A stretch of DNA of 64,000 nt. Source: Candidatus Nanoarchaeia archaeon (GTDB lineage Archaea > Nanobdellota > Nanobdellia > Woesearchaeales > SKIA01). Both the position numbers and the translations under genes were made by a program. The notes under the pieces were generated by a model. It was not told the DNA's origin and did not search any database. It saw only the letters and a list, made by a program, of their open reading frames with translations. Shown piece by piece: positions 40,952 to 49,884 of this stretch. Position 1 is the stretch's first letter. Each line of letters opens with the position of its first letter. Location: the NCBI GenBank assembly GCA_028279685.1, contig JANQNG010000065.1, positions 1 through 64,000 of the forward strand. The letters are read 5' to 3'.

Positions 40952-41662
40952 TTAATACTTACTTTCAACAGAAAGATGATCTAACTCACGAAGATGTTCA
41001 ATCATCTCTATGTAAGGTTGCTTACCATAAAAAACAGTGACTGCATCAATTTCTGTACCATTTCTATATCGCTTATTAAAATAATTAATAGTGCTATTCC
41101 TATAGAAGTTCGCAGCCGGTATCGCTCGACGAATATCTCCTTGAATCACTAGTTCCGCAAGTCTTCCTCTCACTTGCGCTAATTTTGCCACATCCCTATG
41201 ATCTGATATTAATTTGTATAATCCATCAGCAGCATTATCATCAAGAATAACATCAATTTCATCCATCCATTTATTTGTTTTGACATGTTTTCTTATGTCT
41301 TCTCTGTCGTGCTCATCAAGCTTACTCAACACTTCATCAGTGAATTGCGTACAACAGATAATAGTATCAGGAGAGTATTTATGCTCGTTAACATGTCCTG
41401 CATAAGCAATATCAAAGTGTGCTAATGTTCTGAAAACAAGTGGTTTCCATTGAATGTTATGAGGTTTCTTGTAGTTATCTCCCCAGAATTTATAGAATAA
41501 TTCTCTTTTATTTTTCAAATGGCCTGCTTTTCCTCTTCCTCTACAGCCAACTTCGACAAAATCAAAGCTCACATGTTCATTGAATGCTTCTATAGGAATA
41601 CCTTCGATAGTAGAACGTGGAAATGCAAAATAGATACCTTCCTCACTCCCCTTCGCCAGCAT
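40952..41662 (-). CDS. Hypothetical 236-aa protein
   Basis: A soluble protein with no recognised domain. It has a Cys/Gly segment FDFVEVGCRGRGKAGHLKNK, aromatic-rich GDNYKKPHNIQWKPLVF, a TIICCTQFTDEVLSKLDEHD helix region, and a C-terminal VTVFYGKQPYIEMIEHLREL. A TATA-like ATATTTTTATAGATG lies upstream of the ATG at 41662. It is flanked by 137 bp before the antitoxin gene and 55 bp after the SpoIIM-like gene. Nothing in the sequence allows a functional call. Confidence 0.6.
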   Translation of the reverse strand: MLAKGSEEGIYFAFPRSTIEGIPIEAFNEHVSFDFVEVGCRGRGKAGHLKNKRELFYKFWGDNYKKPHNIQWKPLVFRTLAHFDIAYAGHVNEHKYSPDTIICCTQFTDEVLSKLDEHDREDIRKHVKTNKWMDEIDVILDDNAADGLYKLISDHRDVAKLAQVRGRLAELVIQGDIRRAIPAANFYRNSTINYFNKRYRNGTEIDAVTVFYGKQPYIEMIEHLRELDHLSVESKY

Positions 41663-41717
41663 AGTATTTTATAGTTATCATCTATAAAAATATTTACTAT
41701 ACTACAATAGATACTTT

Positions 41718-42566
41718 CTAGAAAAACAACGGTGTGACCCACACCTCAAGAACTCCTGCAATGAACAAGATCCCGATGGCTAACAACAACAAATCAGACG
41801 AATCTAAAATAATGTGCTCGAATCGTCTCGTTTTCCAATCGTGTTTAATAATAGCCACACTTATTATCCCTCCTGCTAATGCAGCAACAAAATACGCAAG
41901 TATTTCAGGAATGCCATGAATAACGTATTTCATTAATCCTATTGAGACAACATGAAAATAATTACCGATTTTCTCCCACCCTATCATTTCAGATGCTGCG
42001 ATAAGATTAGTGCGAATAAAATTTCCTATTGCAGTTCCTATGACTGAAGCATTCCATGACAATACAAAGATTGCACCCGCACCATATAAGAAAGAAAATA
42101 AGATACAAAAAATTAACACCCTCACATTATTCATAAATATTTTCGTGAATAAATCAAGCTTAACAGAATTTCCTACCACATTAGCATTAATATTGTTAAT
42201 AGTATCCACTTGAACATTAAAGAGATTGCTGATGTTTGTCGCAGGCAATACCACATACCATAATGCACAAGCCAATGTAATACCTAAGAAAAGCATCATA
42301 AAAACCTTCAACGCCTTAGAGTGCTCTTTCAATAACGCTTTCTCTTCAAGATCCTGCAAATCTTTTTCCTCTTCGTAGCGTATAGTGTTATAGATTAAAG
42401 GAACACAAGCGAGCGAAGTAAGAAAGACCATCACCAAACTCGCGTATTTTTCAAAAATAAGCAATCCTAGAAATGAAGCTACAGAGGCATATAAGAATCC
42501 TAAGAAAGCCATCCTCCATGGTTTGTTCTCTGCATCAAAAGGATTGCTTAATGATTCCAAGACCAT
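41718..42566 (-). CDS. SpoIIM/DUF95-like integral membrane protein
   Basis: 282 residues with about six membrane helices. The DUF95/SpoIIM core is visible: NNVRVLIFCILFSFLYGAGA, FVLSWNASVIGTAIGNFI and HGIPEILAYFVAALAGGIIS. In sporulating bacteria SpoIIM works in engulfment, but archaeal homologs have no known role, probably membrane organisation or transport. A TATA box (GTTTAAATAG, reverse) is ~27 nt before the ATG, and an ATTATTTTCTATATRGAA element is ~41 bp upstream of that. The gene is divergent from the small RAM-domain regulator. Confidence 0.85.
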   Translation of the reverse strand: MVLESLSNPFDAENKPWRMAFLGFLYASVASFLGLLIFEKYASLVMVFLTSLACVPLIYNTIRYEEEKDLQDLEEKALLKEHSKALKVFMMLFLGITLACALWYVVLPATNISNLFNVQVDTINNINANVVGNSVKLDLFTKIFMNNVRVLIFCILFSFLYGAGAIFVLSWNASVIGTAIGNFIRTNLIAASEMIGWEKIGNYFHVVSIGLMKYVIHGIPEILAYFVAALAGGIISVAIIKHDWKTRRFEHIILDSSDLLLLAIGILFIAGVLEVWVTPLFF

Positions 42567-42622
42567 TTCTTAACTTCGTTTTGAGAAGTTTAAATAGCTT
42601 TCTACAAAAAAAATATCTCCAA

Positions 42623-42640
42623 TTATTTTCTATATAGAAA
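42623..42640 (+). promoter_or_regulatory. ATTATTTTCTATATRGAA element, copy 5
   Basis: Reads TTATTTTCTATATAGAAA; perfect 14-bp palindrome TTTCTATATAGAAA at 42627-42640. Its centre is ~41 bp from the TATA box and ~67 nt from the ATG of the minus-strand SpoIIM-like gene, with the flank pointing away from that gene. Confidence 0.7.
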
Positions 42641-42699
42641 TATTATCTTCTTTGTCTTGAGAAGGCAAAATTTATAAGAAAGAAGCTTATTGGGTTTTT

Positions 42700-43044
42700 A
42701 TGATCGTTGTATATATGCTCATAGGGGTCCGTCAGGGGAAGCTAAAAATAGCGCATTCTAAACTCAAATCATTTCCTGAAGTGACCGAAATTCATGAAAC
42801 ATATGGACAATATGACATCGTTGCTAAGGTACAATGCAACACCATGCCTGAACTTAAAGAATTCATCCAAAACAAGATTCAAATTACTGAAGGTATCAAA
42901 TCCACAGAAACATTAATTGCTAACGATATCGAAGAAGAAACAGAAGAACTTATTGAACAAGCAGAAACTGAAGCGCAAGTAATTAAGAAGAAAGCAAAAG
43001 ATGACTACGTCGTTACTGATGATGGTCAAGAAGTGCTGGAATAA
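42700..43044 (+). CDS. Stand-alone Lrp/AsnC ligand-binding (RAM) domain protein
   Basis: 114 residues. The first ~75 are a RAM domain: VYMLIGVRQGKLKIAHSKLK, PEVTEIHETYGQYDIVAKVQ and EGIKSTETLIAND. Members of the Lrp family use this part to bind amino acids and oligomerise; here the DNA-binding half is missing. The remainder is an acidic, helical tail (EEETEELIEQAETEAQVIKK). It may modulate an Lrp-type regulator by forming mixed oligomers. A TATA box (ATTTATAAG) lies ~27 nt before the ATG. Confidence 0.82.
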   Translation: MIVVYMLIGVRQGKLKIAHSKLKSFPEVTEIHETYGQYDIVAKVQCNTMPELKEFIQNKIQITEGIKSTETLIANDIEEETEELIEQAETEAQVIKKKAKDDYVVTDDGQEVLE

Positions 43045-43224
43045 TAATGAATTGAAATACAGCACACCACTAATAACATTTTCTTTGTCATAAATCCATT
43101 ACAAAATGTTTCTTGTGTAAAACTCTCTCCACAAAGCATGTTCTTCAAGAAGTCTCATAAACCAAAACATTTATATATAAACACATTCTTTATTGATATA
43201 AATATATATCAAATATTAATAAAA

Positions 43225-43497
43225 ATGGCTCAAATTATCTTAGAAAAAAACAAGCACTCACCTAGATTAAATACTGTTCTTATGGTGGAAGAAACATTAA
43301 AAAAAGTTGGTGAGCTAATTACTGTTGCTGAATTGAAAAGACGACTTCCTAAGAAAGTTATGCATCAAACACTTTTGCAAATACTAGATTATTTGCAAAT
43401 AAGTGGAAAAATACTTATTGGAACAAAAGGCATCCTTTGGATTTTTACTGAAAGAAAAGAATTAGATAAGCTCATTAATTCAGGAACGGAAGTTTAA
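43225..43497 (+). CDS. Winged-helix-like antitoxin facing a RelE-like toxin
   Basis: 90 residues from the ATG at 43225, ~23 nt after ATATATATC; a 29-codon upstream extension is AT-rich noise. It aligns with the 84-aa protein at 22.1 kb (LNTVLMVEETLKKVGELITV, ELKRRLPKKVMHQTLLQIL, DYLQISGKI, GTKGILWIF). Its stop overlaps by 4 nt the end of a RelE-like toxin gene on the opposite strand, so this module is convergent. At the 22-kb locus the same pair is arranged head-to-tail. Antitoxin function is inferred from this repeated pairing. Confidence 0.7.
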   Translation: MAQIILEKNKHSPRLNTVLMVEETLKKVGELITVAELKRRLPKKVMHQTLLQILDYLQISGKILIGTKGILWIFTERKELDKLINSGTEV

Positions 43498-43856
43498 CGT
43501 TTTTTATATTTGAATTTTTTATCATAATTTTTATGGTCTAAAATATCAAGAATAAAACATATTATTTCTATTTGGTCTCCTTTAATTGTATAAAGCATTC
43601 TCCAGAATTGAGACAGTTCAACCCTCCAAAGATTGTCAACACCATATTCTCTTGGAATTAACTTCTTTGGAATATTATCTCCGTAAAACGGATTATTTCT
43701 GATAAATTCTATTTTTTGTTTTATTGATTTTAATAATTGCATTTCTGGTGTGTTTTCTTTTCTTTCTTTTAATTGTTCGCCAACCAAAGTATTTAATTTT
43801 TTGAATTCTTCATCAGCACAATTGATCATGATTATTCTTATTTTTCTATTCATCAT
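43494..43856 (-). CDS. RelE-like toxin coupled to hef
   Basis: 120 residues. The start is ATG at 43856 (or 43853), which overlaps the last codons of hef, with GAGAGG as ribosome-binding site. Content: IRIIMINCADEEFKKLNTLV, SIKQKIEFIRNNPFYGD, IPKKLIPREYG, LWRVELSQFWRMLYTIKGD and ICFILDILDHKNYDKKFKY. The W-R-V-E-L...WRMLYTI...ILDILDHKNYDK pattern is the usual RelE/YoeB-like beta-sheet and C-terminal HKxYDK. It converges on its likely antitoxin gene. A truncated homolog is at 22.34-22.63 kb. Confidence 0.75.
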   Translation of the reverse strand: MMNRKIRIIMINCADEEFKKLNTLVGEQLKERKENTPEMQLLKSIKQKIEFIRNNPFYGDNIPKKLIPREYGVDNLWRVELSQFWRMLYTIKGDQIEIICFILDILDHKNYDKKFKYKKR

Positions 43857-46083
43857 AATTCCTCTCAACAATATCTTTGATTCTCTTTGCTTTTTCTTTT
43901 CCAATTTTCTCTACTTCTTTCAACTCTTTCTCAGAAGCAGTGAATACCTTCTTCACAGAGCCAAATTTTCTCAATAAAGGTTTGCTTAGTGCACCACCTA
44001 CCCCTGGCAAAGAACCAACAATATATTCTTGTAAGTCTTTATCAGATAATGGCTTCGCTGTATGCATGGTAAAATCTTTAGAATCATCCTCTGCTTGTTC
44101 TCTTTTAGCAATCACACAAAGTAATGCAGAAGTTTCCATCATTGACTTCGTGAAAATAACAGGAACACCGTAACTCACAGTGATATTTGCTAACATTGCT
44201 CGAATGGCATTAGGATGAATTTTTCTCTGCGAATAAATATCTTCATCACCTTGCACAATTAATATCGGCCGTTCATATTTTTTCAAATCAGGCAACTGCT
44301 GTAATAATCTACCGTCAATAATCGAATCAACAAAATCAGGAACTAATTTCAATTCAACACAAACACGAGAACTCAACAAATAATCTCCAACATCTAATGC
44401 TGTCAAATCAACTTCCACTCCTTTCTCGACCAAATCCTTTACAATACCAGAACCTTTTTCTCTATGATCAATATACATATGAATTTTATCGCCATTATCC
44501 AATCTGAATTCGGTTTCGGGCAATGTTTGCTGCCTTGTACGAATAACAAGTTTATCACGAACTTTCTCCAATATTCTATACATTCTCTTCTCTTTATGAT
44601 GTGAACTCCATTTATAGCCCTCGTCACGAGTGCCTTTTGTCATTAAAACTAACACTCTTCCCTTTGTCTGTCTGCCAGTACGGCCTCTCCTTTGAATCGT
44701 TCTAATAGCAGAGGGAACAGGTTCATAAAACACCACTAAATCAACTGCAGGAATATCTAATCCTTCTTCAGCAACAGAAGTAGCTAATAAAATATTAAAT
44801 TCTCCCTCTTTAAATCGCTGAATAACTTTCTTTTGTTCCTTTTGCGATAAGCCAGAATTTTTCTTCTTAGCTTGACCAACAAATACTTCACACGTAATCA
44901 GATAACTATCCAATAACTCTTTCAGTTTCATAATCTGATCACGATATTGATTAAAGATTATTATTTTGGCTTCGGGATTTTCATGTGTTTCTTTGACAAT
45001 AATCTTCTTCACAGCTTCAAGCTTAGGATGTTCTATGCCTTGCTTCAAAAGTTTCTCTGTTGTAATCAAAGCACTCCTGAAATTAAGATCTTTGACTAGA
45101 TTCTGCACAGCTTTAACTTTTGTTGTAGATGCCTTATGCTGCAAATCAAGAAGATATTCATACACTGCCGTTAACCCTTGTGTTTCTACTAATTCAATAG
45201 CATGCTGTATTTTCATTGCTTCAGCGACGAGAGAAACTGATTTTAGCACCTCAAAATCACGCTCTCCTTTAGCCATGCGTGCCTGCAAAGAAGATTGTAA
45301 TTTCAACACATCCATTTTATTGGTGTTGGCGACAGAACCATAGAAATAACCGTATTTCTTGACTTCTTCTAGCTTACTTTTGTAACAATCATACAAGAAA
45401 TTACGAACTCTCTGCAACTCAGGAATAAAAGGAATTCTCACATACTTCACATCAGTATCTTGTACATACTCTTTCACATCAGGATCATCAACCGTTCTTA
45501 CTTCTATATTCTCGACGTATAAATTCTTCAAAATTTCATTAATAGAATCAGCATCAGTTCCGGGTGAAGCCGTTAAGGCCAATATCCGTTCATACTTTGC
45601 TTTCTTATGATACTGCTTTGCAATAAAAGTGTATGCATATTCTCCTACTGTCCTATGCCCTTCATCAACAACTAGTAAACTTACATCAGCTAGATTGATT
45701 CTTCTTGCGATAATATCGTTCTCTAATCCTTGTGGTGTAGAAAAAATAATCTGAGAGTTCTTCCACAATTCTTTACGTTTTTCAGGCTTCACATGACCAG
45801 TAAACACAGCAATCTTTTCTTCTCCAATAGGATAATGCTCCTTGAAAGTCTCATGGTGCTGTTGCACTAATGGTCTTGTAGGACTAAGAAATAACACTTT
45901 ACTCTTGGGATAATTATCTAATCTGTTCTTGGCTAACATCATAGCTATGAATGTTTTGCCCAATCCTGTAGGTAAAACCACCAACGTGTTTTTGTTCACT
46001 GCGGTGGCTAATATGGTCTCCTGATACAATCTGGGAGTCAATCCAAAAGGGTTCTCTACAGCCATAACCTCTGGTTCAATCAT
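43846..46083 (-). CDS. hef: Hef helicase-nuclease
   Basis: 745 residues from the ATG at 46083. The ATG 7 codons upstream would lie on top of the TATA box (CTTTATAAAG, ~46105), while 46083 is ~25 nt after it (leaderless). Superfamily 2 helicase: PTGLGKT (38-44), LFLSPTRPLVQQH, VVDEGHRT, LALTASPGTD, TSVAEEGLDIPAVDLV and IRTIQRRGRTGRQ. The C-terminal XPF-type nuclease region reads CVELKLVPDFVDSIIDGRL (Val576 onward), so the catalytic ERKxxxD is ELKxxxD here. It ends with a tandem helix-hairpin-helix (SLPGVGGALSKPLLRKFGS). Hef processes stalled forks. Confidence 0.93.
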   Translation of the reverse strand: MIEPEVMAVENPFGLTPRLYQETILATAVNKNTLVVLPTGLGKTFIAMMLAKNRLDNYPKSKVLFLSPTRPLVQQHHETFKEHYPIGEEKIAVFTGHVKPEKRKELWKNSQIIFSTPQGLENDIIARRINLADVSLLVVDEGHRTVGEYAYTFIAKQYHKKAKYERILALTASPGTDADSINEILKNLYVENIEVRTVDDPDVKEYVQDTDVKYVRIPFIPELQRVRNFLYDCYKSKLEEVKKYGYFYGSVANTNKMDVLKLQSSLQARMAKGERDFEVLKSVSLVAEAMKIQHAIELVETQGLTAVYEYLLDLQHKASTTKVKAVQNLVKDLNFRSALITTEKLLKQGIEHPKLEAVKKIIVKETHENPEAKIIIFNQYRDQIMKLKELLDSYLITCEVFVGQAKKKNSGLSQKEQKKVIQRFKEGEFNILLATSVAEEGLDIPAVDLVVFYEPVPSAIRTIQRRGRTGRQTKGRVLVLMTKGTRDEGYKWSSHHKEKRMYRILEKVRDKLVIRTRQQTLPETEFRLDNGDKIHMYIDHREKGSGIVKDLVEKGVEVDLTALDVGDYLLSSRVCVELKLVPDFVDSIIDGRLLQQLPDLKKYERPILIVQGDEDIYSQRKIHPNAIRAMLANITVSYGVPVIFTKSMMETSALLCVIAKREQAEDDSKDFTMHTAKPLSDKDLQEYIVGSLPGVGGALSKPLLRKFGSVKKVFTASEKELKEVEKIGKEKAKRIKDIVERNYDE

Positions 46084-46184
46084 AGCTATTAAAAGATGAT
46101 GCATCCTTTATAAAGAACTTCTGGTGAAATGTCGAGTGAGTCTAGTGGAGAAAGGCATATAAAGAAGTGGACAACTAGTAAGCT

Positions 46185-46841
46185 ATGGCTGAATTAACAG
46201 AAGAGCAAAAAAAAGCAGTAAAAGTATTTGGAAAATATATTAAAGTGCTAAGTATTGAACTAAAGAAACTGATTGATAAAAAAACTGATGCTAATAGCGT
46301 TACTGAACATATTGGTCTTATTAATACCTTACTGCACGATCCTAACACCACAAAAGGACTTAAGCTGTTGGAATGGTATAACTATATACAAAAAAATATC
46401 AAAAATCTAGCTTCAAAATTCCCTACTGAAAATGAAACACTAAGCACAAAATATTTGAACTATTTTTGGAACTGTGGAAATGCTCTTATGCAACTAAAAA
46501 AAGGAGGTGGCTTCGTAGATCCGAACGATCCGGATGTTATCTTGTTCAGGGAAAAACTCAGAGGATTAAGTGAAGTATTGCAAAATCTTCTTTCGACTTT
46601 AAGAAATTGTTTTCAAGATCTGAAGGAAGAAGAATGTGCAAAAATAAGAAACGCAACTGATCTTGTCAGAAAAGCATTACAAAACAAAGAAATACGAGAT
46701 ACTCTCAAACAAGAAAACCTGCTTGATGAAGTAGAAGATACTATAGATGCTGTTGAATTAGCCCTAACTGAAAAAAACACCAAAGAGCTCACTAATCAAA
46801 TAGGTGATGTGAGCAGACTTATCGCATTTATTAAAGAATAG
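46185..46841 (+). CDS. Hypothetical helical protein, 218 aa
   Basis: All-alpha protein without a membrane segment: MAELTEEQKKAVKVFGKYIK at the start, a middle with LNYFWNCGNALMQLKKGGGF, a Cys pair in LRNCFQDLKEEECAKI and long amphipathic helices to the end (DTIDAVELALTEKNTKELTN). The ATG is ~27 nt after a TATA-like box (GCATATAAAG). It is divergent from hef. No family known. Confidence 0.65.
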   Translation: MAELTEEQKKAVKVFGKYIKVLSIELKKLIDKKTDANSVTEHIGLINTLLHDPNTTKGLKLLEWYNYIQKNIKNLASKFPTENETLSTKYLNYFWNCGNALMQLKKGGGFVDPNDPDVILFREKLRGLSEVLQNLLSTLRNCFQDLKEEECAKIRNATDLVRKALQNKEIRDTLKQENLLDEVEDTIDAVELALTEKNTKELTNQIGDVSRLIAFIKE

Positions 46842-46882
46842 CAGACTAAACGCATATAAAGAATTCTCTATTTGCATCCTCT

Positions 46883-47161
46883 ATGCTGTTGAAAATACTC
46901 ACCTTCCTCGATTTCCTTGGAGGTGTTATTTTGGTCCTTAATCACTTTGATATTTTTTATTGGAGACTGTCTTTAGCAGCAGGCATTTACTTCCTCATCA
47001 AAGGTTTTATTTTCAGATGGGATTGGATGAGCGTTATGGATATGGCTATGGGTTTATTCCATCTGCTTGTACTTATAAACGTCAAAATATGGTTTTTCTT
47101 ATGGATTTTTATAGCATTCACATTGTATAAGCTATTAGCAGGATTCATAGTATCTCGTTGA
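46883..47161 (+). CDS. Small membrane protein, 92 aa
   Basis: Three to four hydrophobic segments (LLKILTFLDFLGGVILVLN, LSLAAGIYFLIKGFIF, FHLLVLINVKIWFFLWIFIA) separated by short turns. It is a compact membrane protein of unknown function. It lies between a helical protein and a 260-aa membrane protein, each with its own TATA-like element (GCATATAAAG at ~46851, CTTTATAAAC at ~47167), so these are separate short transcripts. Confidence 0.65.
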   Translation: MLLKILTFLDFLGGVILVLNHFDIFYWRLSLAAGIYFLIKGFIFRWDWMSVMDMAMGLFHLLVLINVKIWFFLWIFIAFTLYKLLAGFIVSR

Positions 47162-47196
47162 AAAACCTTTATAAACACCTTTCTCCTTAGAAACGT

Positions 47197-47979
47197 ATGG
47201 CTTTCTGGTTCGATAAAAAGAAAATCGATAAAAAAGAACGAAACGCTCTATTAATTACAGCATTTGTGTTTGCACTCGTTCTTACCTTCAGAAGCTGGGG
47301 TGCAGAATACTTTGATTTTGTTGAAGGATTTTTTAACCTTCTTTTTGTTACCATCTTAGGATATTTCTGCCTTACATTCAGACTTTCTGCACAAAAATGG
47401 ATGGGTTTTATCAAGGGATATCAAGTGAAATACTCTGCCAATGGCACAGGGTTGACTGTTGGTGTGCTCGTAGCAATACTTACGAATGGCTTAATTCCTA
47501 TTTTGACACCAGGTACTTCAAAACAAATTATCTTGAAGCACGGACATGTTGGAAAATGGAGAAGTTATTACAATAAAGGAAAACTCGCAGTAGTTGCATC
47601 TACTGGATTGGTGGTTTGCTTTATGCTCGCAGTTATCTTCAAAGCGTTATGGATGCTCACTATAGAGCACACAACAATAGCTAAATTCTTTCTTTTCATG
47701 GCTCAATTTAACGCATTTACTGCAGTTTTTTCATTACTGCCTTTCGAATTACTTAGTATCTTTTGGCTAAAAGAATTTATGAAACTACCTGATCTTCCTA
47801 TTAGCGACGGACTTTATATCTTCAGTTTTAATAAATTCTTCTACATCTTCTGTCTTGGTTTTGCAGGCATCTATGCAGCATTAATACTATCTAATTCATC
47901 AGGTAATGTTATCTTAGCAGCAATCCTGGCTGCTGTAATAACATTTATCTATAAATTCTACCTCGCGAGAAGCGCATAA
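47197..47979 (+). CDS. Multi-pass membrane protein, M50-like without zinc site (tentative)
   Basis: 260 residues with six or seven membrane helices. A central polar loop PILTPGTSKQIILKHGHVGK, then FNAFTAVFSLLPFELLSIFW followed by LPDLPISDGLYIFSFNKFFY. The NAF..VFSLLPF...LPISDG pattern resembles the NPxPxxxLDG region of site-2-type proteases (M50), but no HExxH helix is seen, so any protease activity is doubtful. The promoter is CTTTATAAACAC ~27 nt before the ATG. Adjacent genes are also membrane proteins. Confidence 0.55.
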   Translation: MAFWFDKKKIDKKERNALLITAFVFALVLTFRSWGAEYFDFVEGFFNLLFVTILGYFCLTFRLSAQKWMGFIKGYQVKYSANGTGLTVGVLVAILTNGLIPILTPGTSKQIILKHGHVGKWRSYYNKGKLAVVASTGLVVCFMLAVIFKALWMLTIEHTTIAKFFLFMAQFNAFTAVFSLLPFELLSIFWLKEFMKLPDLPISDGLYIFSFNKFFYIFCLGFAGIYAALILSNSSGNVILAAILAAVITFIYKFYLARSA

Positions 47980-48047
47980 CTGAACTATATATCTTGATGT
48001 TATTCCTGGTACGAAATCCTTTTAAACATAGACGTTATAACAATAAC

Positions 48048-49169
48048 ATGGCTAATTTGATATCAAAAACATTAGCTGAAGAGCCTATCAAAATACCTGA
48101 GAGTCCTTTCTGGGCTGTATTTAAGAGATTCGGTCGCGATGAAGCATTAGCTATGGTTATCAATATTGGTGGTACAGCATTGATGACTTTAATATCGAGT
48201 AATCCTTTGTTGCTTTCCATAGCAGGTCCTATTGTAGAGAAAATAGGATTCTTTCCTGCTCATATCAAGGAAGCATGGGATGTTTACAAAACAACCCCTT
48301 TAGAAAGAAGGAAAAGCCTTTTTACCTATGTGAAGAAAGCATTCAAAGGAGGTACGACCAGTCTCATCGAAGATATTCTCATTCATGATCCTTTCTACAT
48401 CCTACTTATGTATTTTGGATTGCAAATCTATGCAGGAACTCCTGCATGGCTTCTATCTGCAGCAAGTTTTGTGTTAGCAGTCATTGCTGTTTCTGGATTA
48501 GAAGTTGGTTGGACGGAACTACAGTTCTTCCTCTTCAAGAAAAGGTTATTCAAGAAAGGATTTGAAGGAGAAAAATATTATGAGGCTCGCTTCCTTATTA
48601 GCGCAAAAAAGAAGCCACAGGAAGTCTTGAAAAAATTGGCTAAAGTATTCAAGCTAGGCAACATGACTACTTTAGACTATCAGGATACTTACTATGAAAA
48701 CAAACTCTCTGATTTTTCAGGCAGAACACCAAAACTCAGACTACGCTACAGAACATCAAGAAAGAAAACGTTTATGCAAACTGCACAAATTACCTATACG
48801 AGAGCATACCAGTTAGCTAAAGGAACACTTGAACAACACAGATTCTTTCCTATTAATAAAGAGAAGTTATATTTTATGCTCGATCAAAAAATGCCAAAAT
48901 CAATACAGGAAATTAAAGATAAAAAAGTCAGGGTTTTTTTGAAAAAATCATTAGATGATGAAACTCCAAAAAAAGTGAACTTCAGTCGCACCGTAGCACA
49001 TAACGATGAACTGCTTATTTCAGTCGACAAAATAATAAGCAACAGACCTTTTTATTTGATGGAACTCAAAGTCTATAAAAATACTGATCTTCTGAAAGAA
49101 GTTATGCGTCATGTTATGCGAGAATACCCTGTTGTGCAAATAACACATGGAAAACACGATATTGTCTAG
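48048..49169 (+). CDS. Membrane protein with C-terminal CYTH/VTC-like domain
   Basis: 373 residues from the ATG at 48048, ~27 nt after CTTTTAAAC; an 18-codon upstream extension is rejected. The N-terminal ~180 residues have three hydrophobic segments (ALAMVINIGGTALMTLISS, PFYILLMYFGLQIYAG, WLLSAASFVLAVIAVSGL). The C-terminal domain opens YYEARFLISAKK, then LDYQDTYYENKLSDFSGR, PKLRLRYRTSRKK, FFPINKEKLYFMLDQ and FYLMELKVYKNTDLLKEVM. A DTYY...LRLRYR core with a late MELKVY strand matches triphosphate-tunnel (CYTH/VTC) domains, which act on polyphosphates or triphosphates. It overlaps the convergent TraB-like gene by 4 nt. Substrate unknown. Confidence 0.6.
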   Translation: MANLISKTLAEEPIKIPESPFWAVFKRFGRDEALAMVINIGGTALMTLISSNPLLLSIAGPIVEKIGFFPAHIKEAWDVYKTTPLERRKSLFTYVKKAFKGGTTSLIEDILIHDPFYILLMYFGLQIYAGTPAWLLSAASFVLAVIAVSGLEVGWTELQFFLFKKRLFKKGFEGEKYYEARFLISAKKKPQEVLKKLAKVFKLGNMTTLDYQDTYYENKLSDFSGRTPKLRLRYRTSRKKTFMQTAQITYTRAYQLAKGTLEQHRFFPINKEKLYFMLDQKMPKSIQEIKDKKVRVFLKKSLDDETPKKVNFSRTVAHNDELLISVDKIISNRPFYLMELKVYKNTDLLKEVMRHVMREYPVVQITHGKHDIV

Positions 49170-49831
49170 ACAAATTCAGCATTTTTCAATAATTGTTCTA
49201 TCCTTCTTCTATGTCCTTCACCAACAACAACCAGTATTTTTTCATTAGGATGCTTCTCTTTGATTTTTCGCAACGCTTTTGCCATAATCCTGTTTCTCCC
49301 TTCGACTAACGCGTAGTATGTTTTAGGATATCTTTTTTCAAAGAACTTCAAAATAGGTCTGATTTCTTTTTCAGAAGGAACTTTTCTGAGATTAAAGTTC
49401 ACTCTGAATTGTAGCTCTTTCACAAACGGGCTCCGCACCATATCCCAAAGAAATCTCCATATTTCCCTACTTAATGCTTTTGTCATTTTTCTTAGTGTAA
49501 TTTGCACAGGCTGATCTATTAATATCACTTTTTTCTTGTGTTGCATAGCTAGTTCAAATCCTTTCTTCATATCAGAGCCAGGCATCACTCCAACAATATT
49601 ACCTAATCTTTTCTGGACAAATCTGGCAAGTAACGCAAACAAAAATCCTAAAGTGCCAACATAGAAAATCATTCTCCAAGATACTCTTGATTCTCCTTTC
49701 AACAATGCAGCTAGTCTTCCTTTGTCCAATTCTAGGCAAATGATGTCTGGATTAACTTTACGAAACGTGCTCTCAATCTTCTGGATTGATTCTGCTGCGA
49801 TGTGTGATGTGCCTAGTATAGTTATGCTCAT
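49166..49831 (-). CDS. TraB/PrgY-like protein
   Basis: 221 residues. N-terminal MSITILGTSHIAAESIQKIE and NPDIICLELDKGRLAAL are the GTSHxxxES and ELD..R motifs of the TraB/GumN group; EKILVVVGEGHRRRIEQLL carries the C-terminal GxGH. A hydrophobic segment (MIFYVGTLGFLFALLARF) may cross the membrane. Members include PrgY, thought to be a pheromone-processing peptidase, and Tiki-type metalloproteases; the catalytic status of the archaeal forms is uncertain. It converges on the CYTH-like gene. Confidence 0.82.
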   Translation of the reverse strand: MSITILGTSHIAAESIQKIESTFRKVNPDIICLELDKGRLAALLKGESRVSWRMIFYVGTLGFLFALLARFVQKRLGNIVGVMPGSDMKKGFELAMQHKKKVILIDQPVQITLRKMTKALSREIWRFLWDMVRSPFVKELQFRVNFNLRKVPSEKEIRPILKFFEKRYPKTYYALVEGRNRIMAKALRKIKEKHPNEKILVVVGEGHRRRIEQLLKNAEFV

Positions 49832-49884
49832 AATGTTAAGAAATCATGCTCTTTTAAGAATATTATGAAAAGAAAAGAAAAAAA

